A stretch of 64,000 nucleotides of DNA from positions 868,001 through 932,000 of the forward strand of contig OZ025820.1 of the NCBI GenBank assembly GCA_964019425.1, written 5' to 3'. Source of the stretch: Flectonema sp. DT1601 (taxonomy: Eukaryota > Euglenozoa > Diplonemea > Diplonemida > Diplonemidae). Shown here in pieces: positions 28,412 to 40,477 of the stretch. The notes beneath the pieces are model-generated. The model was not told the origin of the DNA, searched no databases, and saw only the letters and a list, made by a program, of their open reading frames with translations. Both the position numbers and the translations under genes were made by a program. Numbering within the stretch: the stretch's first letter is position 1; each line of letters starts with the position of its first letter.

Positions 28412-31396
28412 ATGCCATCCGTTCGGTTGTTGAACGCTTCCCTGTTAGCAGCACAGGTGTTGTCTGTTGGATGTGGAGTTGCTTTACTTGTAGGAGGATC
28501 AACAACATGGTGGGTGTCATTATTGTTGACTTTAAACGCAGTAACCATTGCTGGTATTGGATATCAATATAAGAACATCCCAGCAATACTAAAAGAAATA
28601 GAAGAATGGCTTCAAAAGATGACAATCATGGAAGCTGCTGAGGACGAAGTTCAATTCCCGGGATCCTCACTTGAAGACGTAATTCGTATCAGCGACGGAA
28701 TGAATAAATTAACCGAAACCTTCTTATTAACAAGACCTTATATACCTGATGACCTTCTTGTTGCATTAAAAGAACGTTCTAACTCTGTTAGGTCTGATGG
28801 AACAAGAGATTCACAAAAGAGTAGTAGTAATGATAATTTTAAAGGTCATCCAGAGATTGAAATTTTGACTCCAACGTCGACGCAGTCAATTTTTAAGCCT
28901 TCCTGGGAGCTTCCAAAGTCTGCGATATCAGAAACAGAATCAGACAGTGAAGTTGAAGATGATGATGATGACTGTCACACCACTGGTAGCAGCAGTGATT
29001 CAACTGAAGTCTGTAACAGAATACCTCAATCCCTTACACCTGCAGCAGTGTCTTTCTCATTCTTAACACCGGATGGTATTGGTGGAGACTTGTCTCATAA
29101 TTCATCCGTGAGTTCTCGAAGAACATCAGTTGGGGCGATCTCAAGAAGACCATCACTTCCAATTGGATGCAATCCACGTAGAAGAGCATCACACGCTCCC
29201 CCATTACCTGGCACTGCTGCTCGCAGATGTTCAGTCGCCCTTCCTCCTTCACTTGTTCCAAAAAGACGCGGGTCAGCCTACGCTGCTTCATCTGCTGATG
29301 ATCGCTCAAACATGTCGTTAACTAATTTAACCCTCCAGATCCCTCAGACAGAACCTGGTCGTAAGTCACCTCAGTCAACCCACATAAACCATCTTCGTAA
29401 GTACCTTGAGGGAGGTATGAAGAGAAAGAAGGGAAGTATTCTGAGTGTGGAAATCGGTGTCATGGACCTACTTGCTCACGAAGAGAATCCAATTGTGATT
29501 TCTGAAATATACGACCTTGCGAACACTTTAATTGGTGCAATTCTTGATCAGGTAAAAGCAGAACACGGAATTGTATTAAGAATCACAGGAAGTAGTGTAC
29601 TAGTTGGATGGAATACTCATCAGCCTTGTCCAAAGCATGCGATTCACGCATGTCGTGCAGCATCATTAATTAATGGAGCTATGATGGCAATTGATGAAGA
29701 TGATCGTATTGGTTGGTCAGTATCAATTACAAGTGGAACAGTCTACTCTGGTCATATTGGATCTGATCGTAACAGAGCAGCATTCGTATTGGGAATACCT
29801 GTTGAGTTCGCAACACAACTTAACGAACTCGCTCGTGTGACGCAAGCTACAGTTCTCATATCGGAAGACACACACGACCTTATTAAAAATCAAATGCCTA
29901 CCAGACCCATTGATGTTGTTTGCTACAATGGAAATGACAGCAGAAATGAAATCGTTTATGAACTACTTGATGATGCCTCTCCGCAAGCTTGCTCAGATAT
30001 TCATAAGAAGTACTGGAAGGATGCCTTCCATCATTTTATAGAAAGTCGCTACAAAGACGCACTTGAAAACTTCGAACTCAACTTAGATGGCAACGACCCA
30101 GACGAAGACGTTCAAAGCGACAGACTGATGACACTTCTTCAGAACCACAACAACGATAATTTAAATCCGTCACTCCCAAAGCCATACGTTCGTAACTTAA
30201 ATCCGAGCATCTGGCAAGAGTTTGAAGTTGAGACCCGTTCGTGTGGTATTGACTCCGATGATAATAAATTCTTTGATTCTTCAATTGGTTCTGCTGCTAC
30301 TGGATTGGTGTCCCCGACCACATCCGCTGGTAAGATTCGCAGAAAACGAGGAGTTTCTGTAGTGAGCAGAGAAACAGTTTCATACACCGAAGACTTGAAG
30401 GCTGCGATTGAAAAAAGTAGAAAACAAACTAAAAGTAGCAGCTTAGGTAGCCAGGGACCGTGGAAAGCATCCAGCTCAGCTAGCAGTGACTCAGGTTCTG
30501 AAGTGTCATTCTGTCCAGATACCGAACAAGGTCCACCTCATTCATTTACAGATAAATATTGTAATTGGAAACGATCTGATAAACTTCTAGGTAAGGGGGC
30601 ATTCGGTGAAGTGTGGCTCGGAATGTCTGAAGAAGGATCCCTTACAGCTTTAAAGTGTTTGAAAGTACCTGCCGCTGTAGCGGACAAACAAAAGAATAGT
30701 CCACTTCGTAGACACGGAAGTAAACCGTCATGTAATCAATCTATTGCTTCAGTTGTTAATGAAGTTAGTGTATTGTCACAGTATAAAGATGACTCCTTAG
30801 TATCATTAATATCGTGTGGTGTTCATGACGGTTATATAATTATCGCAATGGAGTACGTATCTGGTGGTTCACTGAGTGGGGTACTCGAGGAGTTCGGTGC
30901 TATTCCAAAAGAAACCAGCAAACGCTACACTAAAGACATCCTTCGTGGTCTTGTATACCTCCATCATCAGAATGTAGCTCACAGAGATTTAAAACCTGCA
31001 AACGTTCTACTTCACACAGATGGTCAGTGTAAATTAGCTGATTTCGGAACATCAAGTAAACTGGTTAACATCACACAAGAAGTAACAGGAACACCGATGT
31101 TTATGGCTCCTGAGGCTGGTAGAGGTGCTGCTTGTTTAGCGTCTGACATGTGGTCACTTGCTTTAACCTTAATTCAAATGTTGTCTGGAGAACTTCCTTT
31201 TAAATATACCGACTGTGTCCCAAGAAGTCAACATGCCTTCATGAGATGGTTGTGTGCTGAAGATGGAGATGTTCCGCTTCCTTCGATTGAAATCATCCCT
31301 CAAGATGCTCTTGACTTCATTGGTAGAATTCTACTTCGTGATCCTGAAAAACGTGCCACGGCAGGTCAAATGCTTCGCGACATCTTTCTAATGTAG
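28412..31396 (+). CDS. Membrane-anchored class III cyclase-like domain fused to a protein kinase
   Basis: 994 residues. Two N-terminal hydrophobic helices (about 8-30 and 32-50), a Ser-rich linker, a class III nucleotidyl cyclase-like domain (about 338-525), a short helical 'FHHFIESRYKDALENFE' segment often found after protist cyclase domains, a second linker, and a C-terminal kinase (about 716-990). The kinase keeps its key residues: GKGAFGEV, lysine in TALKCLK, HRDLKPAN, DFG, and GTPMFMAPE; it looks STE11-like. The cyclase domain keeps its frame (GTVYSGHIGSDRNRAAF) but lacks the second metal aspartate (ITGSSVLVGW) and the N...R pair (VEFATQLNELA), so it is probably inactive and serves as a dimerising or sensor module. 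Confidence 0.85.
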   Translation: MPSVRLLNASLLAAQVLSVGCGVALLVGGSTTWWVSLLLTLNAVTIAGIGYQYKNIPAILKEIEEWLQKMTIMEAAEDEVQFPGSSLEDVIRISDGMNKLTETFLLTRPYIPDDLLVALKERSNSVRSDGTRDSQKSSSNDNFKGHPEIEILTPTSTQSIFKPSWELPKSAISETESDSEVEDDDDDCHTTGSSSDSTEVCNRIPQSLTPAAVSFSFLTPDGIGGDLSHNSSVSSRRTSVGAISRRPSLPIGCNPRRRASHAPPLPGTAARRCSVALPPSLVPKRRGSAYAASSADDRSNMSLTNLTLQIPQTEPGRKSPQSTHINHLRKYLEGGMKRKKGSILSVEIGVMDLLAHEENPIVISEIYDLANTLIGAILDQVKAEHGIVLRITGSSVLVGWNTHQPCPKHAIHACRAASLINGAMMAIDEDDRIGWSVSITSGTVYSGHIGSDRNRAAFVLGIPVEFATQLNELARVTQATVLISEDTHDLIKNQMPTRPIDVVCYNGNDSRNEIVYELLDDASPQACSDIHKKYWKDAFHHFIESRYKDALENFELNLDGNDPDEDVQSDRLMTLLQNHNNDNLNPSLPKPYVRNLNPSIWQEFEVETRSCGIDSDDNKFFDSSIGSAATGLVSPTTSAGKIRRKRGVSVVSRETVSYTEDLKAAIEKSRKQTKSSSLGSQGPWKASSSASSDSGSEVSFCPDTEQGPPHSFTDKYCNWKRSDKLLGKGAFGEVWLGMSEEGSLTALKCLKVPAAVADKQKNSPLRRHGSKPSCNQSIASVVNEVSVLSQYKDDSLVSLISCGVHDGYIIIAMEYVSGGSLSGVLEEFGAIPKETSKRYTKDILRGLVYLHHQNVAHRDLKPANVLLHTDGQCKLADFGTSSKLVNITQEVTGTPMFMAPEAGRGAACLASDMWSLALTLIQMLSGELPFKYTDCVPRSQHAFMRWLCAEDGDVPLPSIEIIPQDALDFIGRILLRDPEKRATAGQMLRDIFLM

Positions 31397-32418
31397 TTCT
31401 CTGATCGCTTTATTTGCGGTTTTGTTATTTCCTTCACGGAGGACACTTGGCGATATACCAATTGCCCGTTGCATATCAATGCACTAAGGGTATTGGTAGT
31501 TTGACTTGCCTTGTCTGGTGCCACACGACGGCCCTGATGAGATTAACGGGTGGCGATAAGGACTTGTTGTGTAGTGGTACGTCGATGATCACAACAAGTG
31601 TGTCAATATTGATAATACTTATAAAAAAAAAAAAGGATAAAATAAAAGCAATCTAACAAATAAGCCTTACGGTGTCCACAGGACCGTTTGAGAAGAGAAA
31701 TAAGGTAATACGATTTTTTTGACTTTCAAAAAAGTCCTCTCACAATGCTGTTGCTGTTGGCTGGACATTGTCCACAGAACCCAGATAATATTTTGACAAA
31801 AATAAGCCTGAAGCAAAAAAATAAATAAAAATAAAATAAGGAAAGAAAAAGAACTTCAGCAGCTATTCTAATCACCCGTTTGTTCTTTTTTTTTTTTTTT
31901 TTTTTTAATTTTTTTTATGCGATTGGAATTACATCCAATTAAGACCCTAATAGCCTGTTCTATGCAGATCTCGTCTGTGTACCTCCGAATCGTTAATACC
32001 GAGGGGGATTTTTGCGAATAATGTTCCCTCTTTTTTTTTCTACGAAGTCTGTTGTTGCCCGACATCCTAAGAAAAAAGTATCGGGTGCTGGAAAAAACTG
32101 AGTATGTGGAATTGCCATATGGAAAACGAAAGGGGTCTCTTTTGACTTCGATTAATTATATTGTTCATCATATTGTTGTCTTTTTTTTTTTTTCATTCTT
32201 GGAAAAAAAAAAAAAAAGAGAAAAAAAAAAAAGACACAAAAAGTAACTACCACCTGTTTTCTTTCTTTAAGGCAGTTTTTTCATTTCTTTTATAGGAAAG
32301 CTTTCTTCCTTGTCGGGGCACTGAAAAGTCTATTTATTAATTAGCAGTGTAGGGGAAATTTTAAAAAAAAAGAACGGAAAAAAAAAAAAAAAGATATATG
32401 CACACCGTTACCCTGATG

Positions 32419-32549
32419 TACCGACAGTTGAAGAGAGCATGCAGGACATGTATTGGCCAGCATTGTTTGTTTTTCACGTATTTTTGATTGGAAAAGGGAT
32501 CTGTAAACAGTGTTGGGCAATGCTCGTTAATCCTCATCAGTTGTCGGTA
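32419..32549. repeat. 131-nt inverted-repeat structure
   Basis: Arms TACCGACAGTTGA (32419-32431) and TCAGTTGTCGGTA (32537-32549) pair over 13 positions with two G-T wobbles. Inside, AGCATTG (32459-32465) pairs with CAATGCT (32518-32524). Confidence 0.6.
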
Positions 32550-33651
32550 GCTCAAAACAGAGCAGTGGTTGGCATTTTTTTTTTTTTTTTTTTTTTTTGT
32601 TTCTTTTTTTTTTTTATTTTGTTTCCTTCTTTCTAGTTTTATTTATTAGCTCTCTTTTGCTTTTAGACTTTTAGTATGGGTTTGCGTTTTCTAGCGTAGT
32701 GCGATTTACTGATGATATTCGCAGTCCTCAAAAAACGATAGCATTTGATTTTTAACTTCATAAAACAATAAACACAAGTGAAATCTTCTCGTTACTGCTA
32801 GTATAATTCTGCTTTTATTTTATCTAAATTTTTTTTTGTTTTTTTATTTTTTTATTATTATTATTATTATAGTTCTTTTGAATCTTGCCGTCAGCCCCCT
32901 ATAAGAGACATGTATGCAGCTAAGTTAGAAACATTGATTATAATGTAGAGCAAGTACGTCATTTGCAGAGTGTTAGCCTGTATTAACATTTTAGTCACTG
33001 TGTCATGAGTTTTTTAATTTTATTATTGCGTTCTGATACAATACTTAACCCCCTATAATATAAATTTGATCTCTCCTTTCACTTGGGGAATGGGAATAAA
33101 ATAAAACTATTCCCCTTTCTCATTTTTTTTTGTTTTTTGTTTTTTAAAAAAAACAAAGAAGTTTATTTTGCCTGTGTACAACGGAAACGAAGGGGGAAAA
33201 AAAAAAAAAAAAAAAAAGATAATTTCCAATTTGAAGGATAACGTAGTTGAAGCTTATTATTTACAATTTCTGGACACTGGAAAAAAAATATAAAATTTTC
33301 AGCTTGCTCTACTAATTTTTTTTTTTTTTTTTTTTGTTTCAAAAAAATAAATAAAATGTTATATGCTAACTGCTATGCTAACTAACTTCTGTTCTAAAAT
33401 TAATGATACTAACTTATGTGTTCTTCATGTGGTGTATTGGCCTGGAGAAGTTTTATTATTTTTTTTATTTTTTTATAACAAGACTGCTTGTATGAGCAAA
33501 ACAAAAAAAAGGGAGAAGAAAAAGATCAGCAACACGGCATAACCATTATTCAGCTCTCTTGGCAGCTCGCTTTCGGTTCAGATTTCGTTGCGAAAAGAAG
33601 AAAAAATAAAATCTTCTCTAAGTCCAGATGACAAAATTGCACTTGGCTTAA

Positions 33652-33780
33652 TGCCACCACCGCGTACAGCAAAGATCAATTTTTTATTTTTATTTTTGTT
33701 GCCTGTTATCGTTAGGTTTATGTTCTTTACGGCTTTGTCTTTTCTTTTTTTTACAGATTCTTCTGTACGTTGTGGTGGTG
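33652..33780. repeat. Inverted repeat with 18-nt arms
   Basis: Arm 33652-33669 (TGCCACCACCGCGTACAG) pairs with 33763-33780 (CTGTACGTTGTGGTGGTG) at 17 of 18 positions if G-T pairs count, around a 93-nt T-rich centre. Confidence 0.65.
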
Positions 33781-35252
33781 CTTTAATTGTAATGTCGTAT
33801 TATTTTTGTTTGCTGTCTTTGTAAGTACCGCTCATGGCATCGCAGCCTGGAGTACTTGCTGTCAAAACAATGGCCAAATAGGCCTTTTTTTTTCCTCTTT
33901 TTTTCTTGTTCATTTCTGCAAAAGCTCAAAAATTTAATTTAAAAAGAACGAAATTAATATGATCTGATTCCTGTCAGTTTTTTTTGTCTTGAAGGAATGA
34001 GAGGAGAAAAAAATAAATTTAACAAAGTTAGTGCTCCCACATGCATGTCCGTACACTGTTGCCTAATGAAACTTGCCTATTTTTGATTCAACGTGTTTCT
34101 CTGTTTTTCTTGGTGGCGCAGTGTTATAGGACAGTTTTTTTTTGTCAGCGAAAGAAGGAAAAAAAAAGTTTTTTTTTCTTTTTTTTTTTAAATAAAAAAA
34201 ATAATTTTTTCCCTTTTAGCTGCGTCATTCGAGTAGCTTCTGATTTCAAGCTTCAAGCTGTTATCCCTTTTTTGTCCCTCCAACCCCACTTTGCGAATCT
34301 TTTTTTATTATTATTTTCGGTTCGGATCCGTATGTTTATTATTATTATTATTATTTTCATTCATCATATCCACCTCTATGTTTCCTCCTCATAAGTCCCT
34401 TATTTCTGATCAAGCCTTTTTTTCCCGCTGTGAGTTTAGTGTTTTTTTTTTTTTTTTTTGCCAAAAGGAAATTATATATCGCTGTGCTGTGATTATTTTG
34501 CTGGTTGTAAAACACCTCCAAATATTGTGCTCTTATTTTCCTTTTTATTGGTATCGAAAGGGAGGAGGGGGGAAGAGGGAGGGGGGGAAAAGTATTTATT
34601 TTCCCCTCAAAGTCGTTTTCATCGTTTCTTATAAATAATGAATGGTTTTTCAATCCTTTGACTACTTTTTCTTTTTACTGTTTTGCTTTTGCTATTTTCC
34701 TCTTGTCAATGGTGACAAACGTGTGTCGTATCCGACTCAATCAAAAAACACTCAAAGACACCTTTCAAAAGCAATTGCATTGATCTTGGAATGCAGTCTT
34801 GCAATTCTACGCGGTCATTCCTGTGGTATGGGCATAAAAAACTATAATAAAGGGAAAAGGGAAAAAAAAAAAAAAAAAAAAAAAGGCAGCAATGCCCTTA
34901 CAATTTTTCCTTCTTATTTTTTATTTTATTTTTTTTTTTTTTCAAAATTTCCCTCCGACACTTCAACATCCTCAGAACAACAAGTGTGATAGTGTTAATT
35001 ATTTTATTTTATTTTTTTTTTTTTTTTTAATACAAAAAACGGCAGGGTACGTTTGCTGTTTAGGTTACAGCATGAGTTAGTTGAATTCTGAATCTAAGTT
35101 CACAGCAAAAAAAGAAAAAGGTTTTTTTTGTTTCCCTTACATGATTGGCACCGTAAGCTCCAGAGGTTTGGTTTCCCCTGACTTCGATAAAATGAATAAA
35201 TAAATTGTTATCACATTGTGAATAAAAGACTGGTTTTGGTAATCAATATATC

Positions 35253-35299
35253 ATTTACAGTCTTGCATAGGCATTTTAGTTAAAGCCTTGCATGTAAAT
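35253..35299. repeat. Bulged hairpin, 15 bp
   Basis: ATTTACA/TGTAAAT outer stem, TGCA/TGCA middle and AGGC/GCCT inner stem, with two one-sided bulges and a 12-nt loop. Confidence 0.5.
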
Positions 35300-35975
35300 A
35301 CGGAATCAAGTCCCTCTGCTCTCTATTTGTGAATACGTTAGAAATGTTAATTATAATGTCTTTTCAGTGTATTTTTAGTTTAACTTTGATACGATACAAT
35401 GAATTTATATTATTATGGGTATGCTCAAACAGTTAACCCCCACACACCCGCTTTTTTTTGCTTTTGTTCTTTGCTCTGCTTGCTGTAACTCTTCACAGTT
35501 CATTAAAGATAAGTCACGTTCATCACCTTCATTTTGGATTCTTTTTTTTTTGTGTCAGTTTTTCACATTTGATTTTATTGTAAGTGGGAGGATATCTTGG
35601 TACTTTTTGTATTTTTCATCTCTCTTTTTCTCTTTTTTTTTTCATTATCTGTTTTTTCAGTAATATTTTTCTATTTTTTTTTTTCTCTGCGATTTTTTCC
35701 CATATAGCTGTATTTTTTTTAGGGCGAGAGAAACTTCCCAAATTGAAGAAAAAAAAAAAAGGGAAAAAAAAATTAGCACAAAAGCCAAAAGCATTTTTTA
35801 ATTATTTTGATTTTTCTTTTTTTTTTTTTTTTTTCAACAAATCAGTAACCCACCAACTATGATTCGCTGCTGCTTTCTCGTCCTTCTTTTTTTCCAACGT
35901 CGTTGGTGGGGTTCTTCCTCAATCTGTGGTATCGCTTTGAAGTGTTTGTTTATTTTGATTTTTTTATGTTTCTTC

Positions 35976-35999
35976 TACATCTCGCTTTGAAGAGATGTA
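35976..35999. repeat. Perfect 8-bp hairpin followed by T run
   Basis: TACATCTC and GAGATGTA pair around an 8-nt loop; TTTTT follows. Confidence 0.5.
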
Positions 36000-36426
36000 T
36001 TTTTAGACAATGAAGAGGATTACTCATAAGTGGAGTAGATTTATAATAGGGGGTACTGGTGATTTTTAGTTTTTTTTAATTTCGTTTATCAGTCGCTTAG
36101 CTGACTGAAAAGCAGCTGATTAATTTTTTTTTTTTTTTTTTCCCCTTCAAGTTCAACATTTGTTTCTCTCTGAATCTCTCATTTTCAAAAAAAAAAAAAA
36201 ACCAAAAACAACAAGTCTTTAAGTCGCACTGTACTTGTCGTCGGTCACTTTGGACGGGCCGATGGTGACGTTCTGCGGTTTGGGCTAGTATTTTTTAAAA
36301 TGTAGATTACTTAAATGTGAGGGAAGTCAATTTTTTGAGATTCCCCTCTCCACTTCCATAAACCTGTGATCGTATGTGTACATTTAGTTCTCAACGTAAG
36401 AAAGTTATCGCAGCAGAAAATAACAC

Positions 36427-36466
36427 GGAAGGGGGGCAGGGTGTTGTCATCATCTGCCCCCCTTCC
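36427..36466. repeat. G+C-rich perfect hairpin, 13 bp
   Basis: GGAAGGGGGGCAG (36427-36439) pairs perfectly with CTGCCCCCCTTCC (36454-36466); loop of 14 nt. It stands out in A+T-rich surroundings. Confidence 0.75.
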
Positions 36467-37726
36467 TTACGTTTGTTGCTACTCCAGTAGTTGCAACCCT
36501 CATCCAGTTTCTCTCAGCAAGACACGAAAAATTGATGTCTTCTCCTTCCCTTCGTATCTGGGGAGTGCTTACGCCTCCCTGTTAAAAAAGACTTTTCTTT
36601 TTCTCTGTTAAAAGCTTTCTCTTATTTAGAGTGAGCAGACAGTTTCTGATTATAATAAATCGTGACCCATTTGTACGTTATCAGACATTTTTCATTGCAA
36701 AACTTTAGCTAAACTAGTGTTTTGATAATATACATGACGTTACGATGATGGTCCTCATTTGTAATATCACGTGTGGCTGAAACTATGAAAAGTACACTTG
36801 TTACTTTCTTCTTTTTTGCGGAACCTTATTTTACATTGTTTTTTTTTTTTTTTCCTTCTTTTTTTTATTCGACGTAAGTACAGATGGATGATTGCTCGTT
36901 CAGCTTGCTTAACGCGAATAATATAATGTCTGTTATATTAGGATTACGTAGTTCGATTGGTTTGTTGTGTAAGTGCAGGTAGCCAACTTGCAATAATCAG
37001 CTGCATCTAATTTCAGCCGTTGTTACAAATTATAATGCCGCACTTTTTCAGGTCTTTATATGTTTGATGTGGTACTTTCAGTTTGAAATATTTTTTTTAA
37101 AAAGTTGGGCCATTCGAATCGGGAAAATAACAACAAATATTTTTAGTTTGGCATTATTGTAATTTTTTTTTTTTGGTTTTTTTTTTTTTTTTTTTTTATT
37201 GATCTGCTTTTTTCTTCGGTGTCTAAAGTAGACAAAATTGTCTTGGTAGCACTTGTAATTCATGATTTCTATTATCAAGAGTGTCTATCCTGTTTTGCTC
37301 TATTTTCCTTATAAAGCCTAGTTAGTATTGGCCCTGTTTATTTCTTTTTTTTTGTGTGTGGCACTGTGCAACAAAAAAATAAAATAAAATAAAAATAAAA
37401 AAAACAGTTATCGTTTATGTAATTTGTAACAACGAAATTTTCGATTTAGTTATCTTTCTTTTTTTTTTTTTTTTTCTCTTTTTTTTTTTTGCGACATGAT
37501 GGTGCTTTGATTTTTTGATCTTGCAAAGGTCAACAAGTACGTCATGCGCCCAGTGTTTAGCTGGGTGTTATACAAATAGCTGTGCGGAGTTGCGCGCTTT
37601 TCACACACTTAATTATTAACTGCAAACAAAAAGTACTTTTGTTCATGCTTTCGAATGCTCAAAAAAAAAAAAAAATAAAAATAAATAAATAAAAAGGTTC
37701 ACGTATTTTGTAGTTTTCATTCTTTT

Positions 37727-37757
<31 letters not shown>

Positions 37758-39309
37758 TTCAATTAACCAATCTGTCCTCCAGTAACGATTAGTTCTTTTT
37801 TATTTTTTCTTTTTTTATTTATTTTTTTATTTGTAGTTTTGCTAATATTCGTATTTCGCTGATGTGATTGTCGGCGGCAGTGAAACAAAGAAATAATATT
37901 GCTAGCCACTGATACATATATAATACATAGACACAAGGAACCTGAAACCTACGAAGTTTCAAGAAAGTTATTTTTCACTTTGTGTTTATTTATTTTAGTT
38001 AGTTATTTTTTTTTTTTTTTTTTTTTTTTTTCCCCCTTTTTCGCTGATTTTTCGAAGGAAAAAAAACTCAAAGAAACATCGAAAAAAAAAAAAGAAAAAA
38101 TAATTGTCTTTTATCTTAAACCATACAGAAAATAGTAATTTTGCACTTGCTGATGTTTTGTTTGTGCACGAAACCCGTGAACCGACTTAAACTGATAAAG
38201 CTATACTAGGCTTCACGTGTGCTACCGAGATTATTTTTTCGTTCTCACTTGTTAAATGAAAAATAAAAATAAAAAATAACAACGTTGCATCTCGCGATGC
38301 CAACAGAAAATTATTTTGATACATATTAAAAAAAAAAAAAAAAAAAAATAGAAATACGGTTTGCTCTTCTCACACAGGGTAAGGCATACCTTCACGACAC
38401 AAATGCTTTCTTTATTGAAATTTTTCTGCGTTGGAATACGACAACCAAAACAGAATCTTGTCTGTCTCCCCCTACTATTCTTCTTATTGTTAACGTCTGA
38501 ACATCTGACTGAGGTTTGAGATCGAAAACCTTATTCGACAACAGATTTCCCTTTATGGTTGTTACTTTCATTACGTATATTGCCATCTGCCTTTAAAACT
38601 TGTGGGCTTCATCTGTCAAAACCCCCACCCCTTTTTTTTGTTACTAGAGCGCAGCATGCAACGATGCAACTTCTTCCCTTATCGAATGCATGTGGTCTGG
38701 TGGAATTGGGTTCTTTATAATAATTTCCTTTTTTTTTTTAAGTTTTCGTTTTTTTATAAACATATGTTGTCGACAAAGTCATCTCTTTGCTGATTCTATC
38801 ACAGTGCATGAGAGGTTGAATTTAGAAGAAGAAGAAAAAATTAAAAGAAATATATAAAAAAAATAAAAAAAAAAGAGGAAACTATTGATAGCGAACATGT
38901 CTAGATTAGCTTTAAATAAAGCTGTCGGTGTTGACTAATATGGTCTGTTTTACTTGTAACAGCGATGTGTTGTCATCTATTTTTGTTTACTTTTTTTTTT
39001 TTTCCTTCGCAACCCTGCCTTCACAAAGATTAAAATAATATTACGGCGTTTACCTCCCAACTACTAATTTGTTTTAATTGATGTGTAGCATTTTAAGGTT
39101 GTCATCTTCATTTTTCGATTGTTATTTTTTTTATCTGTTTGTTAGACGCTGTCAAAACGGGAATCTTTTTTTTTTTTGTTTTATCTTTTTTATTTATTTT
39201 TTTTCTTACCGCAGTAGCTCGGTACTGACTTGTCAGCCTGTTATATTTTCTTTTTTCGGGTAGTTGCCGGCTTCTGTTTTCTTGTTCCAAATGACAAATG
39301 ATTAAAAAG

Positions 39310-39358
39310 TTTTGCTGCAAAGTGTCTTGCATGATACAGCAAGCTACCTGCAGCAAAA
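39310..39358. repeat. Nested hairpin, 10 bp plus 5 bp
   Basis: TTTTGCTGCA pairs perfectly with TGCAGCAAAA; within the loop CTTGC pairs with GCAAG. Confidence 0.55.
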
Positions 39359-40273
39359 AGGATACGATAGATGGCATGTCAGAGGGTGTTGTCGAAGGCA
39401 GCATTTGGTTAACCAATTAGCAGTAATTTCCAGTTGAGGGGTCCCAGTTGCGACCTTCGCACACCTCTGTTTTTTTTTCTTCCGTAAGCGTAGCTGAGAG
39501 AAAAAGAAAAAAAAAAAAAAAAAAAAAACTCCATTAGCTTAACTTACCTGTAATCACAGCAGTTTTCTCCCAACTTTGCTGCTGTTTCTGTCCTTTTTTT
39601 CGGAGAAGGCGTGGCAGAGTACACAATGTGACTCCCTCGATCCAATGTCATTTTATTTGCAACAAGAGACTTTTCCCCTACTTCTTAATGTATGCCATCT
39701 TGTTGTTGGTTTCTATAACATTGGATGACCTTAATCCTATCACCGCACTATACTAACATTACCTTTAGGTCAACTGTATCATAAAATTACTTAATTAGTT
39801 ATCTTTTGATACAATACGTATTTATGTCTTAAATATGATCAAACTATTTTACCCCTCGCTGCATTTTAATTTGAAATGTTACTTTTAGTGGGGGTCTACT
39901 TATTATGCTATAGTTTTATTTTGTTTTATTTATTTTTTGCCGAACCACATTTCGTAAAACTCTTTTGTTGGTCTGTTTCCTTCCTCATATACAAACACTT
40001 ATCACCTTGAGTGAGTAGACTAACAATCTTGTGGGTTTTTTTTTTCTTTCCTTGTCTTTTTTATTATTTTGTAAAACGTTGACTATGACTCCATCACAGT
40101 TAACGGTATTGGGGTAGCATCCATTCAGAAACAATGTTTACTTTGAATGAAACTTATGTATGAGCCCAATAAATTCTTTATTTTCAACTATTTTTAGTTT
40201 TATATTATGTGTTTGTTCTACTGCACGCCGTTGGTACAGGTGTTTCTCTTGTAATATTATTGAAGTCATGCAT

Positions 40274-40306
<33 letters not shown>

Positions 40307-40457
40307 GGTCGACCCATGTCGACTCACCGGGAAAAAAAAAAAAAAAAAAAAGAAGGTATGATCTTTTGTTACAGTTGTTATTTTATTTTCTTTTTTTTTC
40401 TCCTTTGCTATCCTTCCATTGCTTGTCATGCTGACAAAAGGTTGTCTGAATGAGAAT

Positions 40458-40477
40458 ATCGAGTATCTGTACTCGAT
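40458..40477. repeat. Perfect 8-bp hairpin with tetraloop
   Basis: ATCGAGTA and TACTCGAT pair around TCTG. A second small one, TTGTCA/TGACAA with a 3-nt loop, lies just upstream at 40423-40437. Confidence 0.5.

Noticed and set aside
31528-31560. Hammerhead-like CTGATGA
   Set aside because: Stem II and the GAAA core are absent.
34318-34329. Pol III B-box-like GGTTCGGATCC
   Set aside because: The invariant A is missing and the flanks cannot form tRNA stems.
38392-38586. 64-codon frame on the minus strand
   Set aside because: Composition is fairly protein-like, but there is no splice signal, homolog or context, and it would be the only minus-strand gene.
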